64,000 nucleotides of DNA from Clostridiales bacterium (GCA_015071005.1 SVIG01000001.1:309980-373979), one strand, 5' to 3'; positions 9,501 through 18,181 are shown, numbered from the stretch's first letter. The notes: generated from the letters alone by a model not told the origin. Numbers and translations: made by a program.

Positions 9501-11571
9501 CGGCTATGGTATCGCAAGCGTTTTGAACGCTACGAAAAATGACGACGGCTCTTACACGACGAATACCGTTTGGGCAAACGTAACGGTGGAAATCGTAATA
9601 ACGGAACCCATTATCCTTCCGAGCGTAATAAGCGTAGCGTTTGAAGGCACGAATGAATTGCGTATCTGGTTCGAAAAAACGGACGCTATCAGCGAAGTTA
9701 CCGGCGGTAATTATAACGTTACGTTTAACGGCACGACGGAATTAACGCTGGGTGGCGTAATGACGCAGCCTACGCAATACAACTATTATGGTCTTATCAA
9801 TGACGTTAATCACCAAATTCTTGGTTTTTACTTCGACGTAACCCAATTTGTAGCAGGAGACTATTTAAGCATTAAAGCAGGCTCCACCTTCTCGTTCGGT
9901 AGTTGGATCTTGCTCGTTGGCGAAGACATTACCGTTAGAATGGTCAGCGTAAAGGCAAACTTTGATAGTGCGGTATCTACCGTATCCTTCAACGGTACAC
10001 AGCTTACAAATGGCGTTTCCACTCCAATATTGACCGTTAATAGAACTTCTCACACGGTCGTATACGGTTGGGTAGATAGCTCTAATTCCGCTATCTATGA
10101 CCTTTCCGTTAAATTCGACGGCGAAGAGCAAGGCTCAAGTGGTACTTATACGGACGTTTACGTTACGGACGAATTAACAATCGACGTTACCACCAAGAAA
10201 AAGCAATTTGCGGTAACGTGGAGCAATCCTACTGGCGCAACGGTTAGCGTAACGGCAAACGGCTCGGCTATTGATAGCGGTGATACGGTTGAATATGGCT
10301 CAACGATTTCCGTAACAGCAACGGCAAACTCGGGCTATCAAGTGACAGGCATATCCGTATCTGGTGCAACGGATAACGGTGACGGCACCTATACCGTAAC
10401 AGGCGCAACGAAAATTACAGTAACAGCGAAGAAAACGTATACAGTAACCGCAACGACAAGTGGCGCCATAAGCGTAAATCCCACTTCTATAACTGTTGCA
10501 GAAGGCGAAAGCGCAACTTTCACTCTTACCGTTCCTACGGATGCAACCATTAAAGCTAACGGCACGAAAATCAGCGGAACTTCTTATACTGTATCGAACG
10601 TAACGGCAGATACACCCATTGCATTTACAACTTGGTATAAAGTAAAAATAGTTGATAACGGTGGATCAGCAACATTAACATATTCTAATCCTAATGATAA
10701 TAGCTCGGGTTCAGTAACAAGCGGACAGCTTTATCAACAGAATACTGTATTAAAGTTTGAAAATATTACGTATACTAATGATCGATCTCAAAGTTGTAAA
10801 ATTGGTAATACCTCATATGCTGTGGGTGATACTTATACAGTAACAGGGGAAACCGAAATTACAGTATCTTCGTCGGGCGGCTGTCTTGTAGAAGGTACGA
10901 TGATTACTCTCGCAGATGGCACGCAAAAAGCTGTGGAAGACTTGAAAGCAGGCGATATGCTCATAGTATTCAACCACGAAACTGGTAAATATGACGTTGC
11001 TCCTTTGCTTGTAAATACACACGCAACGGCAGCCGCTGAATACTACACGGTTATAAGCTTGCATTTCTCTAACGGTACCGTCTTGAAAATTGCAGACGAA
11101 CACGCGGTATTTAGTAAAACTGCTAATAAATACGTCTATGTAAATGCGTTGAATGCATATGAGTTTGTAGGGCATGAATTTGTTTCGTCGATATACGAAA
11201 ACGGTCAAGTTATCACGAAAATTGTAACGTTGGAAAATGTAACGATTGCGACGGAATACACTCGCATCTTTACCCCTGTAAGCGCATGGCATATGAACGT
11301 GATTGCAGACAATATATTAACTCTCTCAGGTAGAACAGTTAACTTCTTCGAATATGACGAAACTATGAAATATGACGAAGAAAAGATGCAAGCTGACATT
11401 GAAAAATACGGATTGTACACCTATGAAGATTTCAAAGACTACGTTTCCGAAGAAGTCTTTAATGCATTCCCCTTCAAGTATTTCAAAGTCGCAATTGAAA
11501 AAGGCGATTATACTTGGGATGAGTTGATGTTCTTGCTTAGTGAATACAACGAAAGCGATTCTGAAAAGTAA
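6568..11571 (+). CDS. Giant exported repeat protein with C-terminal Hint (intein-like) domain
   Basis: 1667 residues. A Sec signal peptide (KRSTLKKMK then a hydrophobic core ending near AVAEE, residue ~40) shows export. Residues ~40-240 form an N-terminal domain. From about 290 to 1130 there are roughly five beta-rich modules of 110-150 residues, each ending in an 'AGTK.WL.NGY.L..E' type strand pair. Big/Ig-like repeats (e.g. NGDGTYTVTGATKITVTA) follow to about 1430. A Hint domain starts at Cys1439 (GGCLVEGTMITLADGTQKAV ... DLKAGDMLIVFNHETGKYD) and runs to about 1590 with the DEHAVF block and WHMNVIADNIL. The ~75-residue tail is acidic and helical. Hint domains can self-cleave through an N-terminal Cys thioester; the C-terminal HN-type splicing motif is not seen, so cleavage or ligation rather than splicing is inferred. 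The protein is probably a surface protein. Confidence 0.8.
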   Translation: MKRSTLKKMKIFFTACFAFLAIGATALFASPTSKHAVAEETTVNTTLASNVYQTNGASVRVFNNKKQEDGTRKLVETDKKGIRFHVETGAGYQIAENTPLLDVTTLNEKNGSYKLADGYKTYTLVIPTRLLSGDLSLSTDKVMAIDTSEYWFSDANKNWESVAYIYNIPKEMYTDEFSYRGIICDENGTQITQTNVSRRTLSYVAKMAYKDTIDENSNYWGTADLDSQAAPLIKQFVPTYNVTYKVGEATTTEEVLWGDVPQQVPTENVKGAWYNETLCEEVDVSQPLTYDGSQNFTFTSSVAENFVFTGVKYTDNGFDVYATLPTEHFAHNATLNPSALDMVNGEGEKITPTAISVMVEGEEANAKSRLCISFNYPDIENGDKLTILKTSNFYYSGAMYELEQDYTFTYNNSKWELPLGYILQGDITSIVDFEENGEKNIRITFNSDFLINGDATLSGDVYVTRTADNHTNKEVIENGYYYWNQGSNKILELPFGAQIYGKEDGDILTITAGTKLIQNNGFYEFSETITATFNGNGTWVLNTMETEITASEFISAATRSEDGYHYIDVQTNTNWGVTAGLTERLINIVINDGELVYHDTDNVHQFNPTRVEYHGYPMPDGSGSYQLLRIYIDRASLAGDWVTIPEGTEFWLGSTIFKLTEEVKSYFVDDQNDEFAGSWVNNPTITDITKDNFTNIRWEFTNLRFTTDSIWSSAANNRIVIDSTFIEGNGIVCDGSIYTKFFYYGGTNQLLELQGLNFTANGGSVTLEKGMILWLFNNSGGGFMSAYRLGEEITVKVSGAAGSSLYKDVELLRVTQDKISSITNDNSHKKEIRFNLNDVFISGIYAAGNIEGSSTLNGEPTTKGFVYGGDGTSGYKGNTIVAFTGEGFNGKPFQASAIGDKLSIAAGTKIWLKNGYVLIVDELNYVWNGSTYIKEVENTVTFSMDSVEGANVLVDGVAVSSATVTTGKNVTFTVSLPNGYGIASVLNATKNDDGSYTTNTVWANVTVEIVITEPIILPSVISVAFEGTNELRIWFEKTDAISEVTGGNYNVTFNGTTELTLGGVMTQPTQYNYYGLINDVNHQILGFYFDVTQFVAGDYLSIKAGSTFSFGSWILLVGEDITVRMVSVKANFDSAVSTVSFNGTQLTNGVSTPILTVNRTSHTVVYGWVDSSNSAIYDLSVKFDGEEQGSSGTYTDVYVTDELTIDVTTKKKQFAVTWSNPTGATVSVTANGSAIDSGDTVEYGSTISVTATANSGYQVTGISVSGATDNGDGTYTVTGATKITVTAKKTYTVTATTSGAISVNPTSITVAEGESATFTLTVPTDATIKANGTKISGTSYTVSNVTADTPIAFTTWYKVKIVDNGGSATLTYSNPNDNSSGSVTSGQLYQQNTVLKFENITYTNDRSQSCKIGNTSYAVGDTYTVTGETEITVSSSGGCLVEGTMITLADGTQKAVEDLKAGDMLIVFNHETGKYDVAPLLVNTHATAAAEYYTVISLHFSNGTVLKIADEHAVFSKTANKYVYVNALNAYEFVGHEFVSSIYENGQVITKIVTLENVTIATEYTRIFTPVSAWHMNVIADNILTLSGRTVNFFEYDETMKYDEEKMQADIEKYGLYTYEDFKDYVSEEVFNAFPFKYFKVAIEKGDYTWDELMFLLSEYNESDSEK

Positions 11572-11594
11572 GTAGTATGTACCCAACAAAACAC

Positions 11595-11632
11595 AACCGC
11601 TCGCGGATTTCTCCGCGAGCGGTTATTCTTTT
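11595..11632 (+). terminator. Terminator of the giant gene
   Basis: A 13-bp perfect stem AACCGCTCGCGGA / TCCGCGAGCGGTT with a TTTC loop is followed by a T-rich run, 23 bp after the stop codon. Confidence 0.85.
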
Positions 11633-11740
11633 ATTCCCTATTATATACTATCCTAACGCGCGCATAATGCGTACGCGCGCGTAAAACACCGATTTTTGCG
11701 TTATTTCACGTGTCCGTGAGTTCTCTTCTCTGTCTCATCA

Positions 11741-11768
11741 AAAAAAGCCCGTTTTAACGGGCTTTTTT
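11741..11768. terminator. Bidirectional terminator between giant gene and yugP
   Basis: AAAAAAGCCCGTT and AACGGGCTTTTTT form a symmetric stem with A- and T-runs on both sides, serving the converging transcripts. Confidence 0.85.
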
Positions 11769-11786
11769 GTGTGTTTTTATTTTCCC

Positions 11787-12521
11787 TTAATCATCCCGAC
11801 GTCTGCCGCCAAACATAATGAATACCCACAGCGCAAAACGCAAGAAATAAATGAGCGATGTCAAGAGCGACGCCACGTAGGTGTTTGCCGCCGCGTCCAG
11901 CATTTTGTCCGCATACGGCAGTTCTTCTTTCGTCAGTACCCCTTCCGCCACAAGCATTTGTTTTGCGCGTCTGCTCGCGTTAAATTCCACAGGCAGGGTA
12001 ACGAGCGCGAAAACGGTCGAAAGTCCGTAAAGGGCAACCCCTGCAAGCGCCAAATACCAACCCATGTCCGAGTTTTGCGTGGAAGCTACGGCAAAATCCA
12101 AAATCAAACCGATTAAAACGAGCGGCATTGCCAGCGCGCTACCGATATTCGTGATCGGCACAAGCACTTGGCGCAGTTTGTAAAGGGGGTACCCCTTTTT
12201 CTTTTGCATTACGTGCCCGATTTCGTGCGCCGCAACGGCTACCGCCGCAATCGAGTCCGAACCGAACGTACTTTCCGAAAGGTTTACCACCTTTTTCGTC
12301 GGGTGATAGTGATCGGAAAGGTGTCCGCGCACTTTCCCAACTGAAATGTCGTTCACGCCGTTCGAGCGGAGCAACCGTCTTGCCGTATCGTAGCCCGTCA
12401 TACGCGACTGCGTCGGCATATTTCCGTATTTATTAAACGCGCGATGGACTTTCATGCTCGCACTCGCACCAATCGCCGCGCAAAGCAACATCACGCCTAT
12501 GCTGATGATATAATAATACAT
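11787..12521 (-). CDS. YugP-type neutral zinc metallopeptidase (membrane)
   Basis: 244 residues with an N-terminal membrane helix (1-22) and two or three more hydrophobic segments (about 120-195 and 215-237). The zinc motif HEIGH lies near residues 97-101 (AVAAHEIGHVMQKK). RMTGYDTARRLLRSNGV near 40-56 and the conserved LPVEFNASRRA near 180 identify the YugP/Zn_peptidase_2 family. Its substrates are unknown. It is preceded by rsmI on the same strand with a ~75-bp gap and probably has its own transcript. Confidence 0.88.
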   Translation of the reverse strand: MYYYIISIGVMLLCAAIGASASMKVHRAFNKYGNMPTQSRMTGYDTARRLLRSNGVNDISVGKVRGHLSDHYHPTKKVVNLSESTFGSDSIAAVAVAAHEIGHVMQKKKGYPLYKLRQVLVPITNIGSALAMPLVLIGLILDFAVASTQNSDMGWYLALAGVALYGLSTVFALVTLPVEFNASRRAKQMLVAEGVLTKEELPYADKMLDAAANTYVASLLTSLIYFLRFALWVFIMFGGRRRDD

Positions 12522-12595
12522 AATTTCTCCTTATAGCACACACTTTTTTGTTATTATATTGTGCTATTATCTATACTTATACCCGTTTTTTGTGA

Positions 12596-13399
12596 TTATA
12601 AATCAATCGCAAACGGATACAATTCCGATTTTGTCACGCCGCGATCCTTTGCCGCGCGTTTCAAAGCCTCCTTTTTATCCAAGCCTGCCGCCATATAGTG
12701 TTTGATATGCTCGACTTCCGAAAGGGCGTTCAAAGGGCTTTCCCCTTCCTTCGCGCCTTCCACCACAAGCACGTACTCGCCGCGTTTCTCCCCCGCAAGC
12801 CCGTCTTTGAGCGTAAAATTCACCGCTTCTTCGTGAAGTTTCGTAATTTCGCGTACCGCGCAGGCGTTGCGATCGCCAAATACTTCATACATCGCCTTAA
12901 TATCCTTGTCAACGTCCTGCGGCGCGGAGTGGAACGCAAGGGTTAAATCGCTATCCTTGTACTTTTCCAAAACCGATTTTTTCTCGCTGTTTTTATCGGG
13001 TAAAAAGCCAATGAACGCGAACCTGCCTGCCGGTAATGCCGACAAAACAAGCGCCGCAACAAACGCGCACGCACCAGGAATTAGGGTGTACGGTTCGCCG
13101 TTTTCACGCAGGATTTTACAAACAATATTCCCTGGGTCGGACACCACGGGCGTGCCCGCGTCGGACACCACGACAACCTTCTCGCCACGTCTGCTTGCCG
13201 CGAGAATTTTCTCCGCCGCTTCCGTTTCATTGAATTTATGGCACGCGTATAAAGGTTTTTTGATCTCATAGGCGTTCAAAAGCTTGATGGTATGCCGCGT
13301 ATCCTCACAAAAAATCACGTCCGCGTCTTTCAAGGTCTCCAATGCGCGGAGTGTAATATCTTTCAAATTTCCTATCGGCGTCGCTACAAAACTAACCAT
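12596..13399 (-). CDS. rsmI: 16S rRNA 2'-O-ribose C1402 methyltransferase RsmI
   Basis: The enzyme methylates the 2'-OH of C1402 in the ribosomal decoding centre using SAM. Its 267 residues include the tetrapyrrole-methylase-like motifs ATPIGNLKDITLRALETL (6-23), CEDTRHT (~31-37) and VVSDAGTPVVSDPG (~79-92), with a short C-terminal helical domain. It follows the TrmN6-like gene by 15 bp, as in the Bacillus yabB-yabC neighbourhood, so they are probably cotranscribed. Confidence 0.95.
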   Translation of the reverse strand: MVSFVATPIGNLKDITLRALETLKDADVIFCEDTRHTIKLLNAYEIKKPLYACHKFNETEAAEKILAASRRGEKVVVVSDAGTPVVSDPGNIVCKILRENGEPYTLIPGACAFVAALVLSALPAGRFAFIGFLPDKNSEKKSVLEKYKDSDLTLAFHSAPQDVDKDIKAMYEVFGDRNACAVREITKLHEEAVNFTLKDGLAGEKRGEYVLVVEGAKEGESPLNALSEVEHIKHYMAAGLDKKEALKRAAKDRGVTKSELYPFAIDL

Positions 13400-13414
13400 A
13401 TTTTTCTATCCTTT

Positions 13415-14113
13415 TTACTCTTTCAAATTTACAATCGTTTCTAAAATCTCACACCCAGGCTTACCGCCTTTCACGCCTTCCACCATCACTAAATACGGTT
13501 TCGTTGCGTACCTGCCCCCCACGAATTGTATTTTTTTTACTTCAATATTCACTTCTTTTAAGTGATAGCACACCTCGGGAAGTCTGTCCGCACGATGGAG
13601 CATACAAATCCTGCCGCCAAACTTCAACGCAAAGCTCGCCGCTTTTGCAATCTCTTGTAGGGTAAGCGTTATTTCCTTTCGGCATACCGCTTTGTGGTAT
13701 TCGTCGTTATCAAAACCGCTCCCCGCGCGCTCATAGGGTGGATTGCAAAGCACAAGCGAGAATTTCTCGCGGTAGTCTTCTTTAATTTCCTGCAATTTAC
13801 AATTTTCCACCGTAAAATTCTCAAAGCCGTTGTATTGCGCCGTTTTTATCGCCAAATCCGCAAGCTCTTTTTGCATTTCAAAAAGCGTAAAATCTAACCC
13901 TGCCACGTCTTTATTAAGAGCGTAGAAGTGAAACGCAACAATTCCGCTCCCCGCGCAAAAGTCTGCGATTTTATCCCGTTTTCTCGCTTTTGCAAACCGA
14001 GAAAGGAGCACCGAATCGGATGTGAAGCGGTATAATCTCGTGTCTTGCACGATTTTCAGTCCGTCGATGAGCATATCTTCCAGCACTTCGTATTCGCCGA
14101 GCGTAATTTCCAT
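13415..14113 (-). CDS. TrmN6-like tRNA (adenine-N6)-methyltransferase
   Basis: 232 residues from the ATG at 14113, which has a strong GGAGTGGT-type site; an upstream in-frame start lacks one. The Rossmann SAM motif IADFCAGSGIVAFHF lies near 50-64 and the N6-adenine catalytic NPPY (VLCNPPYERAG) near 125. Its relatives (YfiC/TrmN6, YabB) methylate A37 of tRNA1(Val). The sequence around VGGRYATKPYLV coincides with a weak copy of the dispersed element (13505-13520). It is placed before rsmI as in Firmicutes. Confidence 0.9.
   Translation of the reverse strand: MEITLGEYEVLEDMLIDGLKIVQDTRLYRFTSDSVLLSRFAKARKRDKIADFCAGSGIVAFHFYALNKDVAGLDFTLFEMQKELADLAIKTAQYNGFENFTVENCKLQEIKEDYREKFSLVLCNPPYERAGSGFDNDEYHKAVCRKEITLTLQEIAKAASFALKFGGRICMLHRADRLPEVCYHLKEVNIEVKKIQFVGGRYATKPYLVMVEGVKGGKPGCEILETIVNLKE
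13505..13520 (-). repeat. Weak match to dispersed element, form A
   Basis: Minus strand GGGGGGCAGGTACGCA matches the first 14-15 bases of the consensus, then diverges. It is in frame in the TrmN6-like gene and may be coincidental. Confidence 0.4.
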
Positions 14114-14224
14114 ACCACCACTCCTTTCCTTTATTTCCCGTATAGTATAGCAGTTTTTCTCTAAAAAGTCAATAGCGCGCGCTTCATTCGCATACTTTTT
14201 CCTAAAAACAACCAAGCTGTTTTC

Positions 14225-15688
14225 GTGAACACTCTATCCAAAACCTTATCAAAAAATATAGCGGAGCTAAAAAAACTACTCCCTTCCGAAGATATTTTGA
14301 CCTATTCCTTTGCCTCACAGGACAGCGTTTCCTGCGCAATTATCTATGCAGACGGAATTGTGAATAAACAGCTTTTAGGCGACCTCATCGCCCGTCCGCT
14401 TTCTCGCACTTTTCTTAAAAATGAAGGGGGCAGGGTTGCGTTGAACGCAGAAACACTTGAAAAACTGCTCCTTTTTCCCGAACTGAAAACGGCAGATAAT
14501 TTCCAAGATGCCGTCAAAGAAATTTTAGACGGAAATAGCCTTTTGCTTGTGGACGGCGTCACTATGGGCTTTATCGTTGGGGCAAAGCTTTTACCCAACC
14601 GCGCGGTGATGGAGCCGCCGACAGACGTTGCCGTTAAAGGGCCGAGAGAGGGTTTTATTGAAGACGTAAAGACGAATATGTCACTCGTTAGAAAACGCCT
14701 TAAATCCCCCGATTTACGCTTTGAAACCTTGCGCGTTGGTAGACGGTCGGATACCGCCGTCACTCTTTGTTATCTTTCAGGCACAAGCAACGCCGATGTG
14801 CTTGCGGACGTTAAGCAAAAAATCCAAAAAATTGACGTGGATCATATCCCCGATTCGTCCTATATTGCCGCGCTCATTTCCCCGAAAAAGCATTCTCTTT
14901 TTCACATGCTCGGCTCCACGGAAAAACCGGATATCTTTTGCGCGAAAATCGCGGAAGGAAGGGTAGGAATCTTGGTTGACGGCTCACCCATCGCGCTTAC
15001 CGCGCCCTATCTTCTAACGGAAGGCTTGCAAAGCAGCGAGGACTATTTCCACTCGCCCTTTGTTTCTACCACCTTTCGCTTTTTACGCTTACTCGCACTA
15101 TTTGTCGCCATTTTATTGCCTGCGTTCTACGTTTCAGCACAGCTTTTCAAGATGCAGCTTTTACCTCTTGGGCTTATGCTAACGATTGCAAGTAGCGTCC
15201 GCGAATTGCCGCTCTCGCCAAACTTGGAAATGTTCGTCGTGCTATTCTTGCTCGAAGTCTTGAAAGAAGCGAGCGTGCGAATGCCCAAATACGTGGGTAT
15301 GTCCCTTTCCGTTGTTGGGGCTTTGGTGCTCGGCGAAACGGCGGTCTCTGCAGGATTTTTGTCCACGCCCGCGATCATCATTGTCGCTTTTTCAGGAATT
15401 TGTCTTTACACCGTGCCTAATTTTGTGGAAACAGGCGGGGTTCTCCGTTGGCTTTTTCTTCTCGTCGCAGGGAGTATAGGTCCTTTCGGCATCGTGCTTT
15501 TATTGACTTTCTTGTTATATTACCTTATCACAACGGACGGGTTTGGCGCGCCGCTTCTTGCGCCTTTTTCACCCCTTTTACCCCGTGATTTGCGTGATAC
15601 TATTGTAAAATATGACGTATCAAACTTAAAAAAGCGACCCGCATCTCTCAACTCTAAAAACAAAACTCGTTTGCATGAAAATATGTAA
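14225..15688 (+). CDS. gerAA: Spore germination receptor subunit A (GerA family)
   Basis: 487 residues from a GTG start without a clear Shine-Dalgarno. The N-terminal soluble domain holds the family signature KGPREGFIEDVKTNMSLVRK (~139-158) and LRVGRRSDTAV (~170). From about 280 there are five or so membrane helices, with LPLSPNLEMFVVLFLLEVLKE between them. In the spore inner membrane the A, B and C subunits form the nutrient-germinant receptor, a ligand-gated channel. It is the first gene of a three-gene operon. Confidence 0.93.
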   Translation: MNTLSKTLSKNIAELKKLLPSEDILTYSFASQDSVSCAIIYADGIVNKQLLGDLIARPLSRTFLKNEGGRVALNAETLEKLLLFPELKTADNFQDAVKEILDGNSLLLVDGVTMGFIVGAKLLPNRAVMEPPTDVAVKGPREGFIEDVKTNMSLVRKRLKSPDLRFETLRVGRRSDTAVTLCYLSGTSNADVLADVKQKIQKIDVDHIPDSSYIAALISPKKHSLFHMLGSTEKPDIFCAKIAEGRVGILVDGSPIALTAPYLLTEGLQSSEDYFHSPFVSTTFRFLRLLALFVAILLPAFYVSAQLFKMQLLPLGLMLTIASSVRELPLSPNLEMFVVLFLLEVLKEASVRMPKYVGMSLSVVGALVLGETAVSAGFLSTPAIIIVAFSGICLYTVPNFVETGGVLRWLFLLVAGSIGPFGIVLLLTFLLYYLITTDGFGAPLLAPFSPLLPRDLRDTIVKYDVSNLKKRPASLNSKNKTRLHENM

Positions 15689-15693
15689 ACGAG

Positions 15694-15713
15694 TATACCA
15701 TGTACGCGTTGAA
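15694..15713 (+). repeat. Dispersed element, form B (intergenic)
   Basis: TATACCATGTACGCGTTGAA in the 48-bp gap between gerAA and gerAB, oriented with the operon. Confidence 0.85.
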
Positions 15714-15736
15714 ATGCGTTTCGAAGGAGTTTTAGT

Positions 15737-16870
15737 ATGGTTTTAGCCCAAAATAAATCGAATGATCATCAAATCTACGCAAGGCAAATCGCATTTGTCG
15801 CGGCGTTTCTTCTCCCCGTATCTAAATTTTTGGAAGTTCCTTCCATTCTCGCGCGTTTTACCGCGGGCGATCTTTTATTTCCCGCTCTTTTGCATCTTCT
15901 CGTGCAGTCGCTTATCTTGCTCGCAATTCTATACGCGGCGTGTCAATCGGAAAAAACACTCGGCGAAAGGTTGCGTGATACGTTTGGAAAAGGGGCGATT
16001 GTCTTTTACTTGCTTTTTGCTCTTTATTTTCTCTATGCGGCGGCGCTTCCGCTTTTAGATATGGAAAAATACGTTTACGCGGCATTTTTTGATACAGCGC
16101 CCACCACCTTTTCTTTCGGCGCGTTCTTTCTCGTCAGCGCCTACGTTTGCACGAAAGGCATTAAGGCGATCGGCAGAAGCGCCGACCTTTGCCTATTTTT
16201 ATTTCTGCTTCCCTTCCTTGCATTGATCGCGATGTCACTCACAGACGCGGATTTTTCCAATTTACTGCCATTTTTCGGGGAAGACCTGCGGCAAAGTAAA
16301 ATCGCTTTTACCTACACCGCTCCCCATTTTTCCGATGCAGTACTTCTAATGCCCTTAATTTTTAATCTTCGTTATCAGAAGGGCGACGGTAAAAAAATCA
16401 TGACGGGTTATGGAGTAGGCGCAATCTTTACCCTGCTTTTTCTCGCTGTTTTTTATGCGGTTTTTTCTTCGCTCGCGCCGAGAGAACACTACGCATTTTC
16501 CAAAATCGCGCAATATTTCCCCGCGCTTAAAATCGTAGGAAGAATCGATTTGATATTTATCTACCTTTTGTCAATCGTGCTCATTCTCTACACCTGCCTC
16601 CCCTTGCAATATTCCACCCTTTTGCTTGGCAAAAGCTTAAATCTACCAAAAAAGACAATCCTTTCCGCCATTTTGAACGTTTTACTCTTCCTTTTCGCGT
16701 TGTTTTTTAACCGCCGATACAACCTTTTTTACCATTTTATTTCACGTGAAACATTTTTGGTTTTTTTCTTGATTGCGGACATGCTACCCTTGTTTTTACT
16801 TTTTTTACCGAAAAACAGCGGAAAAACCGCAAAAAATAACCGCCCAATAAAGGAGTCCGCCGATGCATAG
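15737..16870 (+). CDS. gerAB: Spore germination receptor subunit B (GerAB-type permease)
   Basis: 377 residues with about ten membrane helices in the APC-transporter-like fold of GerAB. It starts at 15737 after AAGGAG, and QIYARQIAFVAAFLLPVSKF near the start and the GIKAIGRSADLCLFLFLLPF segment fit the family. It is the germinant-binding subunit. It overlaps gerAC by 8 bp, indicating coupling. The reading frame also contains a parS-like palindrome at 16738-16753. Confidence 0.92.
   Translation: MVLAQNKSNDHQIYARQIAFVAAFLLPVSKFLEVPSILARFTAGDLLFPALLHLLVQSLILLAILYAACQSEKTLGERLRDTFGKGAIVFYLLFALYFLYAAALPLLDMEKYVYAAFFDTAPTTFSFGAFFLVSAYVCTKGIKAIGRSADLCLFLFLLPFLALIAMSLTDADFSNLLPFFGEDLRQSKIAFTYTAPHFSDAVLLMPLIFNLRYQKGDGKKIMTGYGVGAIFTLLFLAVFYAVFSSLAPREHYAFSKIAQYFPALKIVGRIDLIFIYLLSIVLILYTCLPLQYSTLLLGKSLNLPKKTILSAILNVLLFLFALFFNRRYNLFYHFISRETFLVFFLIADMLPLFLLFLPKNSGKTAKNNRPIKESADA
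16738..16753. other. parS-like ParB binding site
   Basis: TATTTCACGTGAAACA differs from the consensus parS TGTTTCACGTGAAACA at one base. It lies inside gerAB, 1.4 kb from the left DnaA-box cluster and about 9.6 kb from the right one, as expected of an origin-proximal centromere site. Confidence 0.8.
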
Positions 16871-18167
16871 AGCGCACGTAAAAAATACCGTTCGATATTA
16901 TATCGTTATTATTGCTTTGCTTGTGTTTTTGTTCTTCTCGAACGATTTTGGATTGCTCGACGTGCAAAAAACGGCAATTATTACGGCGGCAGGAATCGAT
17001 CGAGAAGGCGATGAATTTATCGTGACTTCCCAGCTCGCGATTCCGCAATCTTCGAGTCAAGGCAAACAAACGCAATCGGTACAAATTGTTAGCCGCGGCA
17101 AAACGATTGCGGACGCATTCGATCAAATCAACGCAAAAACGGGTTGGTATCCCAAGCTCGTCTTTTGCAATTTAATCGTGCTCGGAAAAGAAACAACGGC
17201 GTATAACGTTTTCGACGCACTCGATTTTTTCCTTTTGGACGAGTACCTTTCCGACGATTGTCTTGTTGCGACCTGCGACGGGCTAGCCAAAGATATTCTC
17301 AATACCCAAGCGCTCGTTGATCCCTCGTCTTCCGTTGCGATAAGCAAAGTCCTTTCCGCGCACGCCATGCGCGTCGGATCTACCCTGCCCGTATCCTTGC
17401 GCGAGTTTGCAAGCGGATATTTTTCAGATAGTTCCGCGGGCTACTTGCCCATTCTCAAAACCGAGCCACAACAAGAAGAAATCAATCAAAAGGACGAAAC
17501 GTCGCAAAACCCCGATTCTAATTCTTCTCAAAATGGGGAAAACGGTAGTTCGGGGGAATCAAGCGGTCAAAATACAAGCTCCGAGCAAGATAATTCTTCA
17601 AGCTCGCAATCTTCCGAATCAACTCAAAACGGTAAATCTACGCCAAAACAAGAAAATAAGCCCGTCTTTTCCGCAAGCGAAACGGCGTTATTTGTCAAGG
17701 GAAAGCGCGTAGGAAAGCTCAATGCAAGCGAGTCTTTTGCTTTTAGCGCGGTCAAAAACGAGCTTCGCCTTGCACCTTATTCCGTAGAAAAAGGGGAAAA
17801 TACTTGCGCGCTCAATATCAAGAATAATGCGGCAAAAGTCCGTTTGAAGGTTGGAAAAGACGGTCATGCGCAGCTGCAAATCAAGCTTTCACTCACAGCA
17901 GGCCTACTCGATTATTCCAAAGCCCTGCCTTTAGAGGAAAATGCGGATATGGGCGACGTACCGAGCGGCGTCTTTGCCGCGGCGGAGAAAAAACTTGCAG
18001 GGGACGTGCTTTCCACCTACGAAAAATGCCGTAGCTGTGGCTGCGATCTTTTCGGTGCGCGTGAACTTCTCATTAAGTACAAAAGCCGTAATTTCCACCG
18101 CTTTGCAAACACTCTTTTAGAAAACAGCGCCGCCACGGTAAACGTCCATTTCAAAAACGTACGTTAA
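16863..18167 (+). CDS. gerAC: Spore germination receptor subunit C (Ger(x)C family), membrane-anchored variant
   Basis: 434 residues. The N-terminus has a hydrophobic helix (12-26) but no lipobox cysteine; most GerC proteins are lipoproteins, so this one is probably held by an uncleaved anchor. Domain 1 contains VQKTAIITAAGIDREGDEF (~36-54), AFDQINAKTGWYPKLVF (~85) and LDFFLLDEYLSDDCLVATCD. A Ser/Gln/Asn-rich insert (about residues 200-268) separates it from the C-terminal domain (ETALFVKGKRVGKLNASESF). It is the last gene of the operon and is followed by the left DnaA-box cluster. Confidence 0.9.
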   Translation: MHRAHVKNTVRYYIVIIALLVFLFFSNDFGLLDVQKTAIITAAGIDREGDEFIVTSQLAIPQSSSQGKQTQSVQIVSRGKTIADAFDQINAKTGWYPKLVFCNLIVLGKETTAYNVFDALDFFLLDEYLSDDCLVATCDGLAKDILNTQALVDPSSSVAISKVLSAHAMRVGSTLPVSLREFASGYFSDSSAGYLPILKTEPQQEEINQKDETSQNPDSNSSQNGENGSSGESSGQNTSSEQDNSSSSQSSESTQNGKSTPKQENKPVFSASETALFVKGKRVGKLNASESFAFSAVKNELRLAPYSVEKGENTCALNIKNNAAKVRLKVGKDGHAQLQIKLSLTAGLLDYSKALPLEENADMGDVPSGVFAAAEKKLAGDVLSTYEKCRSCGCDLFGARELLIKYKSRNFHRFANTLLENSAATVNVHFKNVR

Positions 18168-18181
18168 CCGCGATAAACGAG

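Noticed and set aside
11656..11682. Alternating CG palindrome ACGCGCGCATAATGCGTACG as a functional site or Z-DNA element
   Set aside because: Real palindrome in an intergenic gap, but short and without context; it may only be GC-rich spacer between terminators.
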